Numbered from the stretch's first letter, positions 23,976-33,200 are shown. The stretch is 35,815 bases of DNA from an uncultured delta proteobacterium (GCA_903923175.1 CAIXWQ010001307.1:1-35815), one strand, 5' to 3'. Numbers and translations are program-made. Notes: generated by a model not told the origin, from the sequence alone.

Positions 23976-24950
23976 CTACTTGCAGCCCCACTGCGCCTTC
24001 TTGCCGGTCGCGTCGGTGTGGTTTGCCGACGACTGCGGGTCCTTGCCGACCGGCGTCTTCTCGTACGCGAGGATCGAGCTGCACGCGTCGTTCGGTCGCT
24101 TGGCCTGGTAGTACGCGAGCGCAAGCTGGAACTCGGCCTCGCGCGCCGCGTTCTTGGGGTTCGGCACGCTGCGCGTCTTCTCGAGCGCCGCGATCTTCAC
24201 GTCGGACTTGTTGAGCAACTCCGCCGCGCGCGCCTCGTCAATCATCAAGTTGTAGAGCGCGCTGTACGCCTCGTCGCGCTCCGCGTCGGTCTTCGGCTTG
24301 ACGTTGTCCTTCTGCTTCTGCCCCTCTTGAGCGACCTGCAGGCCTTCGTCGCCGTAGCCGAGGTTCAAGTAGAGGTTCGCGAGGTCGACGTAGTACGGAA
24401 GCTGATCGCCACGCGTCTGGATGGCGTTGGTGTAGCTCTCGAGCGCGGCCTGCTCGTCGTCGAGCGCCTCCTGCGACTTGCCGAGGTAGTACCAGGCGTC
24501 TGCGAGGTTCTTGTCCTTCTGCAGCGCCTTCTGCACCGGCTCCTTGATCTTCTCGAGGAAGCCCTTCGCGGTCTCGCTCTGCAGCCCACCCGGCTCCTTC
24601 AGCGCCGCCTGCCAGAAGCAGTAGCCGCGATGAAAGTGGTAGTTCGCGAAGTCGTCCGAGCCATGCTGCGCGTCGGCCGCGGCCGCCTTCGCCCACGTGT
24701 CGGCGGCGTCGTTCCACATCTTCTGCTTCTCCTGGAGAAGCGCGAGGTGGCTCAGGATCTCGTGACTGGTCGGGTCGAGCTGGTTGGCCTGCTTGTACTG
24801 CTCGATCGCGTCCTTCGGCGTTTCGCCCTGGATCGACTGCGCCTGCCTCGCCAGCTTCTGGGCGTCGACAGTGTTCTTGTTGCAGCCGATCGACGCGACC
24901 GCGAGCCCCACGACGAGCAACGTTGACGACACCGCACCACGAACGCGCAT
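23976..24950 (-). CDS. TPR lipoprotein
   Basis: A 324-residue lipoprotein. The signal peptide ends VASIGC, with lipidated Cys23 followed by Asn, which does not suggest inner-membrane retention; the outer-membrane inner face is likely. The rest is helical TPR, for example DAIEQYKQANQLDPTSHEI, AWYYLGKSQEALDDEQAALE and YYVDLANLYLNLGYGDEGLQ, and a short Cys-containing tail (QWGCK). GGAGAAGG lies about 4 nt before the ATG. It stands between the GltG-like gene and the giant TPR gene, where I recall M. xanthus having gltH (an outer-membrane protein). It is not a GltH homologue by appearance. A possible promoter lies at 25059-25088, so it probably leads the operon with the giant TPR, formyltransferase-like and small TPR genes. 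Confidence 0.85.
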   Translation of the reverse strand: MRVRGAVSSTLLVVGLAVASIGCNKNTVDAQKLARQAQSIQGETPKDAIEQYKQANQLDPTSHEILSHLALLQEKQKMWNDAADTWAKAAAADAQHGSDDFANYHFHRGYCFWQAALKEPGGLQSETAKGFLEKIKEPVQKALQKDKNLADAWYYLGKSQEALDDEQAALESYTNAIQTRGDQLPYYVDLANLYLNLGYGDEGLQVAQEGQKQKDNVKPKTDAERDEAYSALYNLMIDEARAAELLNKSDVKIAALEKTRSVPNPKNAAREAEFQLALAYYQAKRPNDACSSILAYEKTPVGKDPQSSANHTDATGKKAQWGCK

Positions 24951-25058
24951 CTGGCCTTCTCCTCGATCGAGTGGGGATCGACTGCGTGACGAGCACCCCG
25001 CGCGCGAGCCGCTCTCGCCGCGCGAAATCGCGGCACGCCGGACGCGCGCCGGTCCGGG

Positions 25059-25088
25059 AGCATAGGGGATGCCGTGTCGAGAAGTAAA
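25059..25088 (-). promoter_or_regulatory. Possible sigma70-type promoter for lipoprotein/giant TPR operon
   Basis: On the minus strand, TTTACT (complement of 25083-25088), 18-nt spacer, TATGCT (complement of 25059-25064). It is about 110 bp before the lipoprotein ATG and just downstream of the gltG-like terminator. The rest of the 333-bp gap 24951-25283 holds only that terminator. Confidence 0.35.
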
Positions 25089-25204
25089 CCCCGTTCAGCG
25101 CGAATTTCTGCACGATTCTAGGGCATTTTCGCGCTCGCCACACGAGCGGGCATCGGCGTCGCGCGGGCGGTCGCGGCCGACGCCGCGCGGCCGTCCATGT
25201 ACGA

Positions 25205-25250
25205 CAAAAACGACAAGGGCGATCGCGCCGAGCGCGACCACCCTTGTCGT
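25205..25250 (-). terminator. Terminator of the gltG-like gene
   Basis: ACGACAAGGG (25210-25219) pairs with CCCTTGTCGT (25241-25250), with an inner GATCGCGC/GCGCGACC stem. On the minus strand five T follow (complement of 25206-25210). It lies about 33 bp past the stop and ends the upstream glt-like transcription unit. Confidence 0.85.
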
Positions 25251-25283
25251 TTCCCTTCCGCTATCGAGCGGAGGTCGGCGAGA

Positions 25284-27500
25284 TCACTCGTCGTTCTGGA
25301 AGTCGATCGGATAGGTGACGCGCACCTTTCCGCCCTCGGGCTCCGGGAAGGAGAGCGTGCGATACACGCCCACGACACAGGAGCTGACGCTGCCGTCCGT
25401 CATCGTTCCACCCGCGGACGACGCGGACTCGACCGCGCCGCTCGTGTCGATGATGAACATGACGGAGACGGTGCCCTTCAAGCCCGGGTCACGCTTGAGG
25501 CCCGACTCGTAGCAGGCGCGGAAGCGCGGGTAGTTCGCGCGCACGATGCGCTTGATGACGTCCGGCGGCAGGCGTCCCTGGATGTCGGTGCCCGCCTCGA
25601 TCATCTTCACGGTCTTCGGCTTGCGCCCCTGGCCCATTCGGCCCGAGCCGCCGCCGTAGCCCATTCCGGTTCCAGTGCCGCCGCCGTGGCCGAAACCACC
25701 GACGGTGCCGAGGCCGATGCCGTCGCCCCAACCGCCGCCGCCGGGTCCCGTACCGCTCATCCCGAGGCCGCCGAACCCAAAGCTGTCGCCCGGGTGGTCG
25801 CCCATCAGGTTGCCGTTGAAGTTGTTGGCGTCCTTGCCGACGGTGACGTCGGAGTCGCTGTCGAACGCGATAGGAGCGTTCGCGGTGGAGCCGAACACCG
25901 CCGTCAGTGCGCCGATCGCTCCGTAGTTGCCGCTCTCGATGAGGGCGCGCGTGCGGGCGATCTTGACTTCCTGCGTGTCGGGCGGCCCCTGGATCTGGTA
26001 GTAGCCGCCGGTAGCCTGGCTCGAGGGCGAGCCCATCATGCCTTCGGCGCCACGGTGCTTGGTGCCGGTGCCGCCGCTCTTGTCCTGGTTGTTCTGCGGC
26101 TGCGGAGTATTGTCCTCCTGCTCCGGAACCTCCTGGGAAGAGGCGTTCTTCTGAAGCTGGAGCATGTAGGCCGCGGTCGACTTGTCGAGCTGGGCCTCGT
26201 CGGGATCGAGCGAGTCACCCGGCGCCATGCGGAGCGCCCAGTAGATACCGCCGATCGCGAGCGCGCACGGCAGCCAGTAGCCGCCGAGCGCGGTCAGCCC
26301 GCGCGCCGTCGACGCGAGCGCGCCGGCGACCTTCTTCCCCTTCGGGGCGACGGAGCTCTGGAAGGTGAAGCCGTTGAACTCGACGACCGCCTTCGACCCC
26401 TCGGTCAGCGGGAACTGCTCCGCGCCCGGCGCCTCCGAGCTCGGCTGCAGCAGCCCCTGCGCGCGGGCCTGCTCGATCGACATCGACTGGTCCTTGACCA
26501 CGATGCGACCCTTTGCCCCCTGCGGGATCACCGCCGCCATGCCGCCGCCGGCCTGGGTGACGACCGCCATGCGCGTCACTCCCAGCTTCTCGGCCGGGAT
26601 GATGAAGCCATGGTACGGCGCGTTCTTGATCGCCTTGAGGATGCCGCGGGGCGCCGTGATCGGCGCGCCGAGGACCCACCCCTCGAGCGTGCCGTCGATC
26701 GCGCCGCCGATGACGGCGCTCAGCTTCACGGTCTCGCGAGGGACGTCCTCGCCGACGTAGTACGGCTTGCCGTCGCTGAGCTGCTTGCTGTGGAGGATGG
26801 TGCTCCCCCACATCACGGTCACGTCGACGATCGACTTGCCCGCCTCCTCGACGTCTGCCGGATTGACGTCCGGCCCCGACTTGACGGGGACGTAGGTGTA
26901 TTCGGCGTTCGGATCGTCGTCATCGTGCGCGTGGCCGTGGCCGTGGCCACCGCCGCTCGCCGCGAACGGGTTCGCTGCAGGCGCGGCTGCCGCGAACGGA
27001 TTCGCCGCTGGCGCCGAGCCCGCGAACGGGTTGGCCGAAGGCGCCGAACCGCCGAAGGGGTTCGCCGCGGGGGCCGCCGCGAACGGATTCGCTGCAGGAG
27101 CCGCCGCCGCGAACGGGTTCGCCGGGGCCGTCCCCGCCGCTGCCGCCGGAGCCGCCGCGACCGCTGCGGGCACGCCCGCCGTCGCCGGGACCGCGGCCTC
27201 GAGCACGATGCGCGTCTCCGCAATGCGGATCTCGTCGCCCGGCTTGATCTTGCACTTGTTGATGCGCTGTCCGTTGACCAGCGTACCCGGCTCGTTGCCG
27301 AGGTCGATCAACGTCACGTCGTCGGGGCTCGCCACCTCGACGACCGCGTGCATGCGCGACGCGCTCTCGTCGTCGAGCCGCAGGTGGCTCTTGGGGTCCT
27401 TCCCGATCTTGACGATGTCCTGCGTGATGACCTCCGAGCGAGCGCCACTCGCCGAGGTGATCGCGAACGTCAACGTCGTCTTGGTCTTACCGCCATCCAT
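25284..27500 (-). CDS. gltG: FHA - transmembrane - AgmX/PglI C-terminal domain protein, GltG-like
   Basis: A 738-residue inner-membrane protein. Residues 28-98 are an FHA domain (IGKDPKSHLRL, SASRMH, PGTLVNG), which binds phosphothreonine partners in the cytoplasm. Residues 128-183 hold six NPF motifs in Ala/Pro-rich linker, then a His/Asp-rich patch. A beta-rich segment (about 224-382) precedes the single membrane helix (402-423). The periplasmic part has a Gln/Asn-rich and then a Gly-rich linker. From about 629 comes the TonB-like AgmX/PglI domain (LPPDVIKRIVRANYPRFRACYE ... SSCVVGVYRTLSFPEP) with its two conserved Cys. This architecture is that of M. xanthus GltG, which couples the Agl motor to the periplasm. 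It follows the small secreted genes and ends at a strong terminator. No clear ribosome site precedes the ATG. Confidence 0.85.
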   Translation of the reverse strand: MDGGKTKTTLTFAITSASGARSEVITQDIVKIGKDPKSHLRLDDESASRMHAVVEVASPDDVTLIDLGNEPGTLVNGQRINKCKIKPGDEIRIAETRIVLEAAVPATAGVPAAVAAAPAAAAGTAPANPFAAAAPAANPFAAAPAANPFGGSAPSANPFAGSAPAANPFAAAAPAANPFAASGGGHGHGHAHDDDDPNAEYTYVPVKSGPDVNPADVEEAGKSIVDVTVMWGSTILHSKQLSDGKPYYVGEDVPRETVKLSAVIGGAIDGTLEGWVLGAPITAPRGILKAIKNAPYHGFIIPAEKLGVTRMAVVTQAGGGMAAVIPQGAKGRIVVKDQSMSIEQARAQGLLQPSSEAPGAEQFPLTEGSKAVVEFNGFTFQSSVAPKGKKVAGALASTARGLTALGGYWLPCALAIGGIYWALRMAPGDSLDPDEAQLDKSTAAYMLQLQKNASSQEVPEQEDNTPQPQNNQDKSGGTGTKHRGAEGMMGSPSSQATGGYYQIQGPPDTQEVKIARTRALIESGNYGAIGALTAVFGSTANAPIAFDSDSDVTVGKDANNFNGNLMGDHPGDSFGFGGLGMSGTGPGGGGWGDGIGLGTVGGFGHGGGTGTGMGYGGGSGRMGQGRKPKTVKMIEAGTDIQGRLPPDVIKRIVRANYPRFRACYESGLKRDPGLKGTVSVMFIIDTSGAVESASSAGGTMTDGSVSSCVVGVYRTLSFPEPEGGKVRVTYPIDFQNDE

Positions 27501-27709
27501 GCTGCCACCCGCATCGGCCGCGCAACCGGCCGGTCCAACGACTGCACCCGCGACCCTCGACTCGACGTCGTGGGTCCGAACTCGCGCAACCCTTCATCGT
27601 TGCACCCATGTAGGGCGCAGACGACTCCCTTGCCACTCGCGAACGAGCGGCGCGTCTAGCCTGAGGCCCCGAGCTCACGAGGAGATCGGTGCCGGACCGA
27701 GACACCTCG

Positions 27710-27955
27710 TCAGAGGTTCTCGATCGACTTCAACATCTCGGGGACGAAGGAAATTCGCGGCCGGACGAGGATGGTGCGGACGGGTCCGCTCCGTGTGGAG
27801 ATCTTCCCCTCGTCGGGACCGAGCGACGACGTCGTCAGCTTATCGGCGTCATCGAACTTGATGTCCTCCGGTTCGCTCCCTTTGGGAGCGGCGAGTGCCG
27901 AGCCCTCGAGGACGAGCAAACCCAGGAACGTCAGGACGAGAGTGCGGACACGCAT
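27710..27955 (-). CDS. Small secreted protein, second of a tandem pair (GltF position)
   Basis: An 81-residue protein missed if the longer frame from 27976 is used. ATG 27955 is chosen because AGGAGG lies 7 nt before it. A signal peptide (about 1-22, ending ALA) leaves a 59-residue mature chain that begins APKG and ends RPRISFVPEMLKSIENL. No Cys and no membrane segment, so soluble periplasmic or envelope-attached. By hand count 35 of 59 mature residues are identical, without gaps, to the neighbour at 28210-28458. I do not recognise the fold. In M. xanthus a gene for a periplasmic protein (gltF) lies between gltE and gltG, so a GltF-like role is inferred from position. It has its own promoter with an overlapping palindrome. 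Confidence 0.8.
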   Translation of the reverse strand: MRVRTLVLTFLGLLVLEGSALAAPKGSEPEDIKFDDADKLTTSSLGPDEGKISTRSGPVRTILVRPRISFVPEMLKSIENL

Positions 27956-27984
27956 ATACAGTCCTCCTGAAAACATCCGCCTAC

Positions 27985-28003
27985 GTTACAGTATCAGTGT
28001 AAC
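27985..28003. promoter_or_regulatory. Palindrome GTTACA-N7-TGTAAC overlapping the -10 of the small gene
   Basis: A perfect 6-bp inverted repeat with 7-nt spacer covering the -10 element, 30-48 nt upstream of ATG 27955. A bound protein would block RNA polymerase, so repression is the simplest reading. It matches the palindrome at 3757-3775 upstream of hppA in arm sequence (5 of 6) and spacing. Confidence 0.5.
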
Positions 28004-28024
28004 GGGAACCGGCTGCCTGGTCAA
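27996..28024 (-). promoter_or_regulatory. Sigma70-type promoter of small secreted gene
   Basis: On the minus strand TTGACC (complement of 28019-28024), exactly 17-nt spacer, TACACT (complement of 27996-28001), about 41 bp before the start codon. This is the best promoter match in the window. Confidence 0.55.
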
Positions 28025-28096
28025 GCCGCTTCCCCCATCCGGTACGCGTTGGAACCGACCTCGGGGCTTCGAAAAAGTTCCCGCTGAAAAGTTGAA

Positions 28097-28155
28097 GGCG
28101 TGCGCGACGGCAGGCCAGGTCCTCGGGACCTCGTCGGTATGACGTCGCGCACGCC
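28097..28155 (-). terminator. Large hairpin, probable terminator of first small secreted gene
   Basis: GGCGTGCGCGACG (28097-28109) pairs perfectly with CGTCGCGCACGCC (28143-28155). The loop holds a second hairpin, AGGTCC-TCG-GGACCT. On the minus strand a T-rich stretch with TTTT follows. It lies 55 bp past the stop of the gene at 28210. Confidence 0.55.
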
Positions 28156-28209
28156 TCGAGGCGCTCAGGCGAGCGGAGAAGTGCGTGGGCGGCCCCCGTT
28201 CCCGCAGCG

Positions 28210-28458
28210 CTACAGGTTCTGAATCGAGACGAGCAGCTCGGGCACGAAGCTCACGCGAGGGCGCGTTAGGATGGTCCGAATCGCGGTCGGCCCGCCTTTG
28301 ACGACCCCTTCGCCGGGAGCGAGCGAGCTCGTCGTGAGCTTGTCGGCGTCGGTGAACTTCACGTCCTCGATCTTCGGCTCGGGCGTCGCTGCGAGGGCGA
28401 GCCCTTCGAGTGCGGACAGGGCGACGACGGCGACGATGGCGACTTGGATCACGCGCAT
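28210..28458 (-). CDS. Small secreted protein, first of a tandem pair (GltF position)
   Basis: An 82-residue protein. ATG 28458 is chosen over a longer frame (from 28584) because GGGAGG lies 5 nt upstream and a signal peptide begins there (MRVIQVAIVAVVALSALEG, ending ALA). The longer version would bury it behind 42 Arg-rich residues. The mature chain of 59 residues contains IEDVKFTDADKLTTSSLAP and RPRVSFVPELLVSIQNL, conserved in the tandem paralogue at 27710. No Cys, no repeats, no known domain. Terminators lie both upstream (28583-28621) and downstream (28097-28155), so it is probably expressed as a single-gene unit, unlike the flanking long operon genes. A structural periplasmic part made in higher amounts is an inference. 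Confidence 0.8.
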   Translation of the reverse strand: MRVIQVAIVAVVALSALEGLALAATPEPKIEDVKFTDADKLTTSSLAPGEGVVKGGPTAIRTILTRPRVSFVPELLVSIQNL

Positions 28459-28582
28459 GGGGACCTCCCGTGACGCCGACGGATTGCCGGCGTCCGCAGC
28501 TCGAACTTTCGGGCGTGTGCGCGACCGAGTGTCGCGCGCCCTCGGCAGTGGGACGCCTCGACGACGCTCTCCTTGGGTAGAC

Positions 28583-28621
28583 AAAACGACGAAGCCCCCG
28601 CGCGCTTTTGCGTGCAGGGGC
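28583..28621 (-). terminator. Terminator of the gltE-like gene
   Basis: A 12-bp stem with one mismatch and one G-T pair (28594-28605 with 28610-28621) has a 4-nt loop. On the minus strand TTCGTCGTTTTG follows. It lies 25 bp past the gltE-like stop and separates it from the small secreted genes. Confidence 0.6.
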
Positions 28622-28645
28622 CTCGCGGCGAGGAGCTTCGTCAGC

Positions 28646-30274
28646 TCACTTCGGTTTGGCAGACGCAGGCGGCGCCGCCGACGGCGTCGTGGCGGGCGCC
28701 GAGGACGTCGGCGCGGCCGGGGGTGCCTTCACCTTCGGCGGCGCCGCAGCCTCACGCGCGTAGATCGCGTTCTGCTTGGCATCTGCCCCGGCCTTCGCCC
28801 AGGCAGCGTTCGGATTCCCCGAGAACTTCTGCCCGACCTCGTCGTAGAGCTTGGCGGCTTCGAGGTAGCCATCCGTGCTCGAACCGAGCCCGACGTTGCT
28901 CTTGTACTTCTCGACGAGGAGTGCCCGATCGTAGAACGCCTCCGGCCGGCCGGCGTCGAGCTTGATGCACTCTTCGTAGGTGGCGAGCGCCGCCTTGAAG
29001 AGGTCGAGGAGCTTCGAGGTGTGCTCTTGCTTGGCCTTCGCGACCTCGGCCGGGTTGATGTTCCGGCACGCAGGGTCGTCGCCATTGCCCGCGCACCGGG
29101 ACTCGAGGTTCTCGATCTTCACCTTCGAGGTGAGGTGGTAGTCGAGCTCGCCGCGCGTCGCGACGCCGAGCCCGAGCTTCGCGTCGTAGTCCTTGGCGCG
29201 AATCCCTGCGGCGGCCTTGTACCCCTTGATCGCCTCGTCGTAGCTGCGGAACGAGAGGTTGATCGCGGCGTAGTTCATCCAGGCCTCGAAGAACTTGGCG
29301 TCCTTCTCGGTCGCCTTCTTGAACGCGCCCGTAGCGACGCCGGTGCGCCCGAGGTCGATCAGGATGAGACCCTGCGTGTTCCAGATGCCGGCGTAATCGG
29401 GGTCACGCCGACTGGCTTCCTCGCTCACGAGGAGTCCGAGCTCCAGCGTCTGCTCGTCCGCCTTGACCTTCTTGGCGCCGGTCTTCGCCGCGCTCTTCGC
29501 GCCGACGGCCCGCGCCTTGTCGAGGTAGAAGAGCGCGAGCTGGTTGTAGGCAGGCATGAACGCGTCGTTGATCGACAGCGCGTTCTGAAGCCAGAACTGG
29601 GCGCGCTCGAGGTCGTCCTTGAAGCCGTAGTCGTCGGCCTTCGAGCGCTCCGGGTTCTTCTCGTCCTTGTTCCAGCGCTCGCGATACAGCATGCCGAGGG
29701 TGACGAAGGCTTCGACGTTGGCCGTCGCATCCTCCGCGAACCCCTTCGTCATGATCGTGTTGATCGCCTCCGTGATGCCGGGGACGTCCCCCTTGCGGAA
29801 GCGGATCAGCGCCTTCTGAACGTACGCCTGATGGAACTCGGGGTCCTTCTTCCCAGAGGCCATCTCGCGCCCCTCGGAGAGTGCGGTGTCGAACTCGGAG
29901 CCAGCCTCGGAGTCCTTGCCGCAGCGGACGTACGCGACGCCCGCGTTGTAGTGCGCGGCCGGGAACTTCCCGCCCTGCGCGCGGCCTGCGGCGAGGAACG
30001 ACTGCGCGACCTTCGCGCAGTTGGTCTCGTCCCAGTCACGCGCGGCCTCGTGCGCCTTGAAGTCGCTCACGGCCTGCGTGAAGGCGTCGGCGGCCTCGGC
30101 CTTCACCTTGCCACCGCCCGGCATCTCGCCGGTGGTGATCGTCTTACCGCCACCGATGTCGGTCTTGCCGGCCGGCACGTTCGCAGCGCCCTTGCCGGCG
30201 CCACCGCCGCCCCCGCAACCCATCGCCACGACGAGCGCCAGCGCGCTCGCGGCTCCCACGACGATTCGATTCAT
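28646..30274 (-). CDS. gltE: TPR lipoprotein, GltE-like
   Basis: A 542-residue lipoprotein. The signal peptide ends VVAMGC with lipidated Cys20 followed by a Gly run, so outer-membrane sorting is likely. The body (about 60-500) is TPR-type helical repeat: AAHYNAGVAYVRCGKDSEAG, AFVTLGMLYRERW, AYNQLALFYLDKA, IWNTQGLILIDLGRTGVAT, AWMNYAAINLSFRSYDEAIK. The tail (about 505-542) is rich in Pro, Ala and Ser. GAGG lies 8 nt before the ATG, and the gene starts 21 bp after the GltD-like stop. In M. xanthus GltE is a periplasmic TPR component of the gliding complex encoded directly after gltD, which is the arrangement here. Identity rests on architecture and gene order. Confidence 0.75.
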   Translation of the reverse strand: MNRIVVGAASALALVVAMGCGGGGGAGKGAANVPAGKTDIGGGKTITTGEMPGGGKVKAEAADAFTQAVSDFKAHEAARDWDETNCAKVAQSFLAAGRAQGGKFPAAHYNAGVAYVRCGKDSEAGSEFDTALSEGREMASGKKDPEFHQAYVQKALIRFRKGDVPGITEAINTIMTKGFAEDATANVEAFVTLGMLYRERWNKDEKNPERSKADDYGFKDDLERAQFWLQNALSINDAFMPAYNQLALFYLDKARAVGAKSAAKTGAKKVKADEQTLELGLLVSEEASRRDPDYAGIWNTQGLILIDLGRTGVATGAFKKATEKDAKFFEAWMNYAAINLSFRSYDEAIKGYKAAAGIRAKDYDAKLGLGVATRGELDYHLTSKVKIENLESRCAGNGDDPACRNINPAEVAKAKQEHTSKLLDLFKAALATYEECIKLDAGRPEAFYDRALLVEKYKSNVGLGSSTDGYLEAAKLYDEVGQKFSGNPNAAWAKAGADAKQNAIYAREAAAPPKVKAPPAAPTSSAPATTPSAAPPASAKPK

Positions 30275-30295
30275 CGTACTTACCTCGGCTCCGGC

Positions 30296-33200
30296 TTACT
30301 TGCGGGTAGAGACGTCGAAGGGGATCAACTTCGAGTCGACGAGGAAGGCGCGGTCCTTGAGGCCCGAGCCGACCAAGCCACCCGCCGGACGGAGCTCCTC
30401 CATTCGGCGGTACTCGTTCTTGAAGTTCGCCGAGAGCCAACGCTCGCAGCGCTCCGAGTAGCTGTCGAAGAACTTCGCCTTGGTCGAGACCGTGAGGCAC
30501 TCGACGAACGCGGCCTTCGCCTTCGACTTCACGGGCTCCGCCGCGATGTCGAACTTCGACTTGTACATCGCGATGTTGTCCTTCTTCTTGTCCGCGATGC
30601 TGCGCTTGACGATGGGGCCGCCCTCGTACTCGGCTTCCATCACCATCTTCGCGTCGTCGCCGGGGAAGACGGTCATGTCGTTCGAGAGCGGCGCATCACG
30701 AGCCTTGTCGTACATGTCCGCGTAGAGCTCGCCTGCCTTCGAGGACGACTCGACCACGATGCGAGACGCGAAGACCTCGGCGCGCTCCTTCCAGTCCTTC
30801 GTGCAGCCCTTGCCGGGATCGATGTCCTCGCCGAGGCAGATGACGCGGAGGTACCCCTCGTACGCCTTCTGGTTCAGCTCGTTGCGATCCTTCAAGTACG
30901 CGACGAACTTCGTCTGGAAGTACTTCTGGATGTCCATGAGGTCGCCGTTCCCCGTGTACGCCGGGAACTTCACCTCGTTCGCCTTCACGTAGTCCTTGTC
31001 GGCGAAGTAGATGTACGCCTCCGCGACGGCCGAGTAGCCGTTCTCGCGGATCTTGGACATGTTCGGGTTGGCCTTCGCGGCCCCTTCGATCTGATCGAAG
31101 AGCTTGTCGCGCCCGTCCTTCCAGTCGGCCCGGATGGCGCCGTACTGCGTGTCGGCGGCGGGCGTCTGCTTGAGCGCGCGGTACGCGCGACCGAGCATCG
31201 CGCGGACGTGGAGCTTCTCGTCGAGGCGCGCGTCCGGGTAGTTCTTGATGAACTTGTCGAGACGCTCGGAGCCCTTCACCCACTCTTCGCGAACGATGTA
31301 GTGCTCACCGATCGCGAGGAAGATCTGCCGGGCCTGGTCCTTGCGCTTCGCGCCGAACTGGCGATCGAACACGTTGCTGTTCTTGATCGCCTCCTCTTCC
31401 TGACCGAGACCGAGGCGGAGGACGACGGCGTTCGAGAGCGCAGAGGCGCGCTGCTCTTCGACGTACTCCTTCGCGACGTCCTCGTTCTTCTTCCCGGTGT
31501 ACTTGTCGGGGTGCGACGCGCGCTCCTTGTCGACCTTGTCCATCGCGAGCTCGAGGAGGTTCGGGATGTTCGCCTCCGTCGCGGCGTACTGCTCGTAGTA
31601 GTCGGCAGCCTTTCCGTAGAGCGCGATGCGGCGGTAGTCCTCCGCGAGATCGAACAGGGTCATTCGGTACGTTTCCCGGGTCTTCCAGGACTTGTGACCG
31701 AGGATCTTGTTCTCGCGGAGATCCATCGCGCGCTTGATCTTCGAGGCGCGCTGGTAGTTGAGGGCCGCGTTGTAGAGGTAGATGTCGCCGCGGGTCTCGC
31801 AAGCGCTCTGCTCCTCCTTCGGCACCGGCTTCTTGCTCGCGACCGCGGTGGCGCGCGCGTCGGCTTCCGCCTTCGCCATCGCCCCGCTGCAGACGTCGTC
31901 GGAGAGCTTGACGAAGCGGTCGCCCGCCTCCTCGTACTTCTCCTGCTTCGCGAGGTCGTTCGCCTTGATGGCGTCGAGGTCCGCCTTGGACGAGTGGAGG
32001 CGGTCGCAGAGGTTCGCCGACGTGTCGAGGAACTCCTTCGACTTCTTCTTGTCACCCTTGAGGCGCGCAGTGACCTTGGGCTCGTCGCAGTAGATGTTGA
32101 TCATCTTCTCGACTTCGTCGCCCATGAAGGTGCCGCAGCCCGTACGCGACGGCTCGGCGTACATGTAGATGCGCGCGAGCGCCTCCATGTACATCTCGGC
32201 GTCACGCACGCCGGACTCGCCATCGGGGTAATTCACCGCGATGTCGCGGAAGGCCTCGGCGGCTTCGTCCCAGTGCTTCGCGTCGAAGTACATGAACGCG
32301 CGCTGGTGCTTGATCTCGACGAGCTTGTCGAGGTCCTCCGCGTACGTCTTCGCGCCGGGATCGGGCTTGATGTAACAAACGAAGCGATCGAACGCGCCGA
32401 TCATCTTCGACTGGTAGGCGTCGAGCGGGATCGGGGCGTTCTTGGCCTTGAGCGACGCGTCCGCACCGGCGCCGGTCTTCGAGCCCGCTATCGATCCCTT
32501 GCCGCCGCCTTCCTTCTTCTCTTTTTCCTTGTACTTCTGGTTGTACTCTTGGTCGTAGCAGAGCACCGCGGCGAACGCGGCCTCGCCGGCCTGCGGACCG
32601 TTCGGGTCCATGGCCACGACTTCGTCGAAGGCGGGACCGCACTCGGCCCAGCGCCCCTGACCGTAGAGTAGGTCGGCGTACGCGTACTTGATCTTCGGGA
32701 TCGAGGGCGCGTCCTCGGGGTTCTTGACGTTGAACTTGTAGCCGTCGAACGTCTTGAAGTTCCCGAGGATCAGCTTGAAGACGTCGATCGACGAGCTGAT
32801 CGCGTCCTTGTTGCAGGTACCCGGACGAAGCTTCGGGTTCTTCTCGAGCTTGTCCTTGTCCGGCGGGCAGCCGAGGTCGCCGAGCGCCTCGTACTCCCAG
32901 GCGATCGCGTGCTCGGAGAGCAGCCACGCCGTCTGGTTGCCGCAGGCGAGCTTCTTGTCGTCGGGGTTGCTGCCGCTACGATAGCCGTCGAAGGTGCGGG
33001 TCAAGTTCGCGAGCTGCGCCTTGATCGCCGACTTGTCCTTCGGGTTCATGTTGATCGTGGCTTCGGTGATGCGCGTCTCGTAGAAGCACGCGTTCCCCGG
33101 GTTGTGCCCCTTTAGCTCCGTGAAGAGCTTCTTGGCCTCGCTGGGATGCGCGCGGGCGAGGTACTCCTCGCCGAGCTTCTCGAGCGACCCGATCGTCTTG

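Noticed and set aside
19591-24111. 1,506-residue plus-strand open frame opposite the giant TPR gene
   Set aside because: Its translation is an Arg/Leu/Glu/Asp/Val-biased shadow with no domain pattern. It arises from the third-position GC bias of the real minus-strand gene.
28271-32671. 1,466-residue plus-strand open frame
   Set aside because: It crosses several unrelated minus-strand genes that have signal peptides, ribosome sites and TPR motifs, so it is an antisense shadow.
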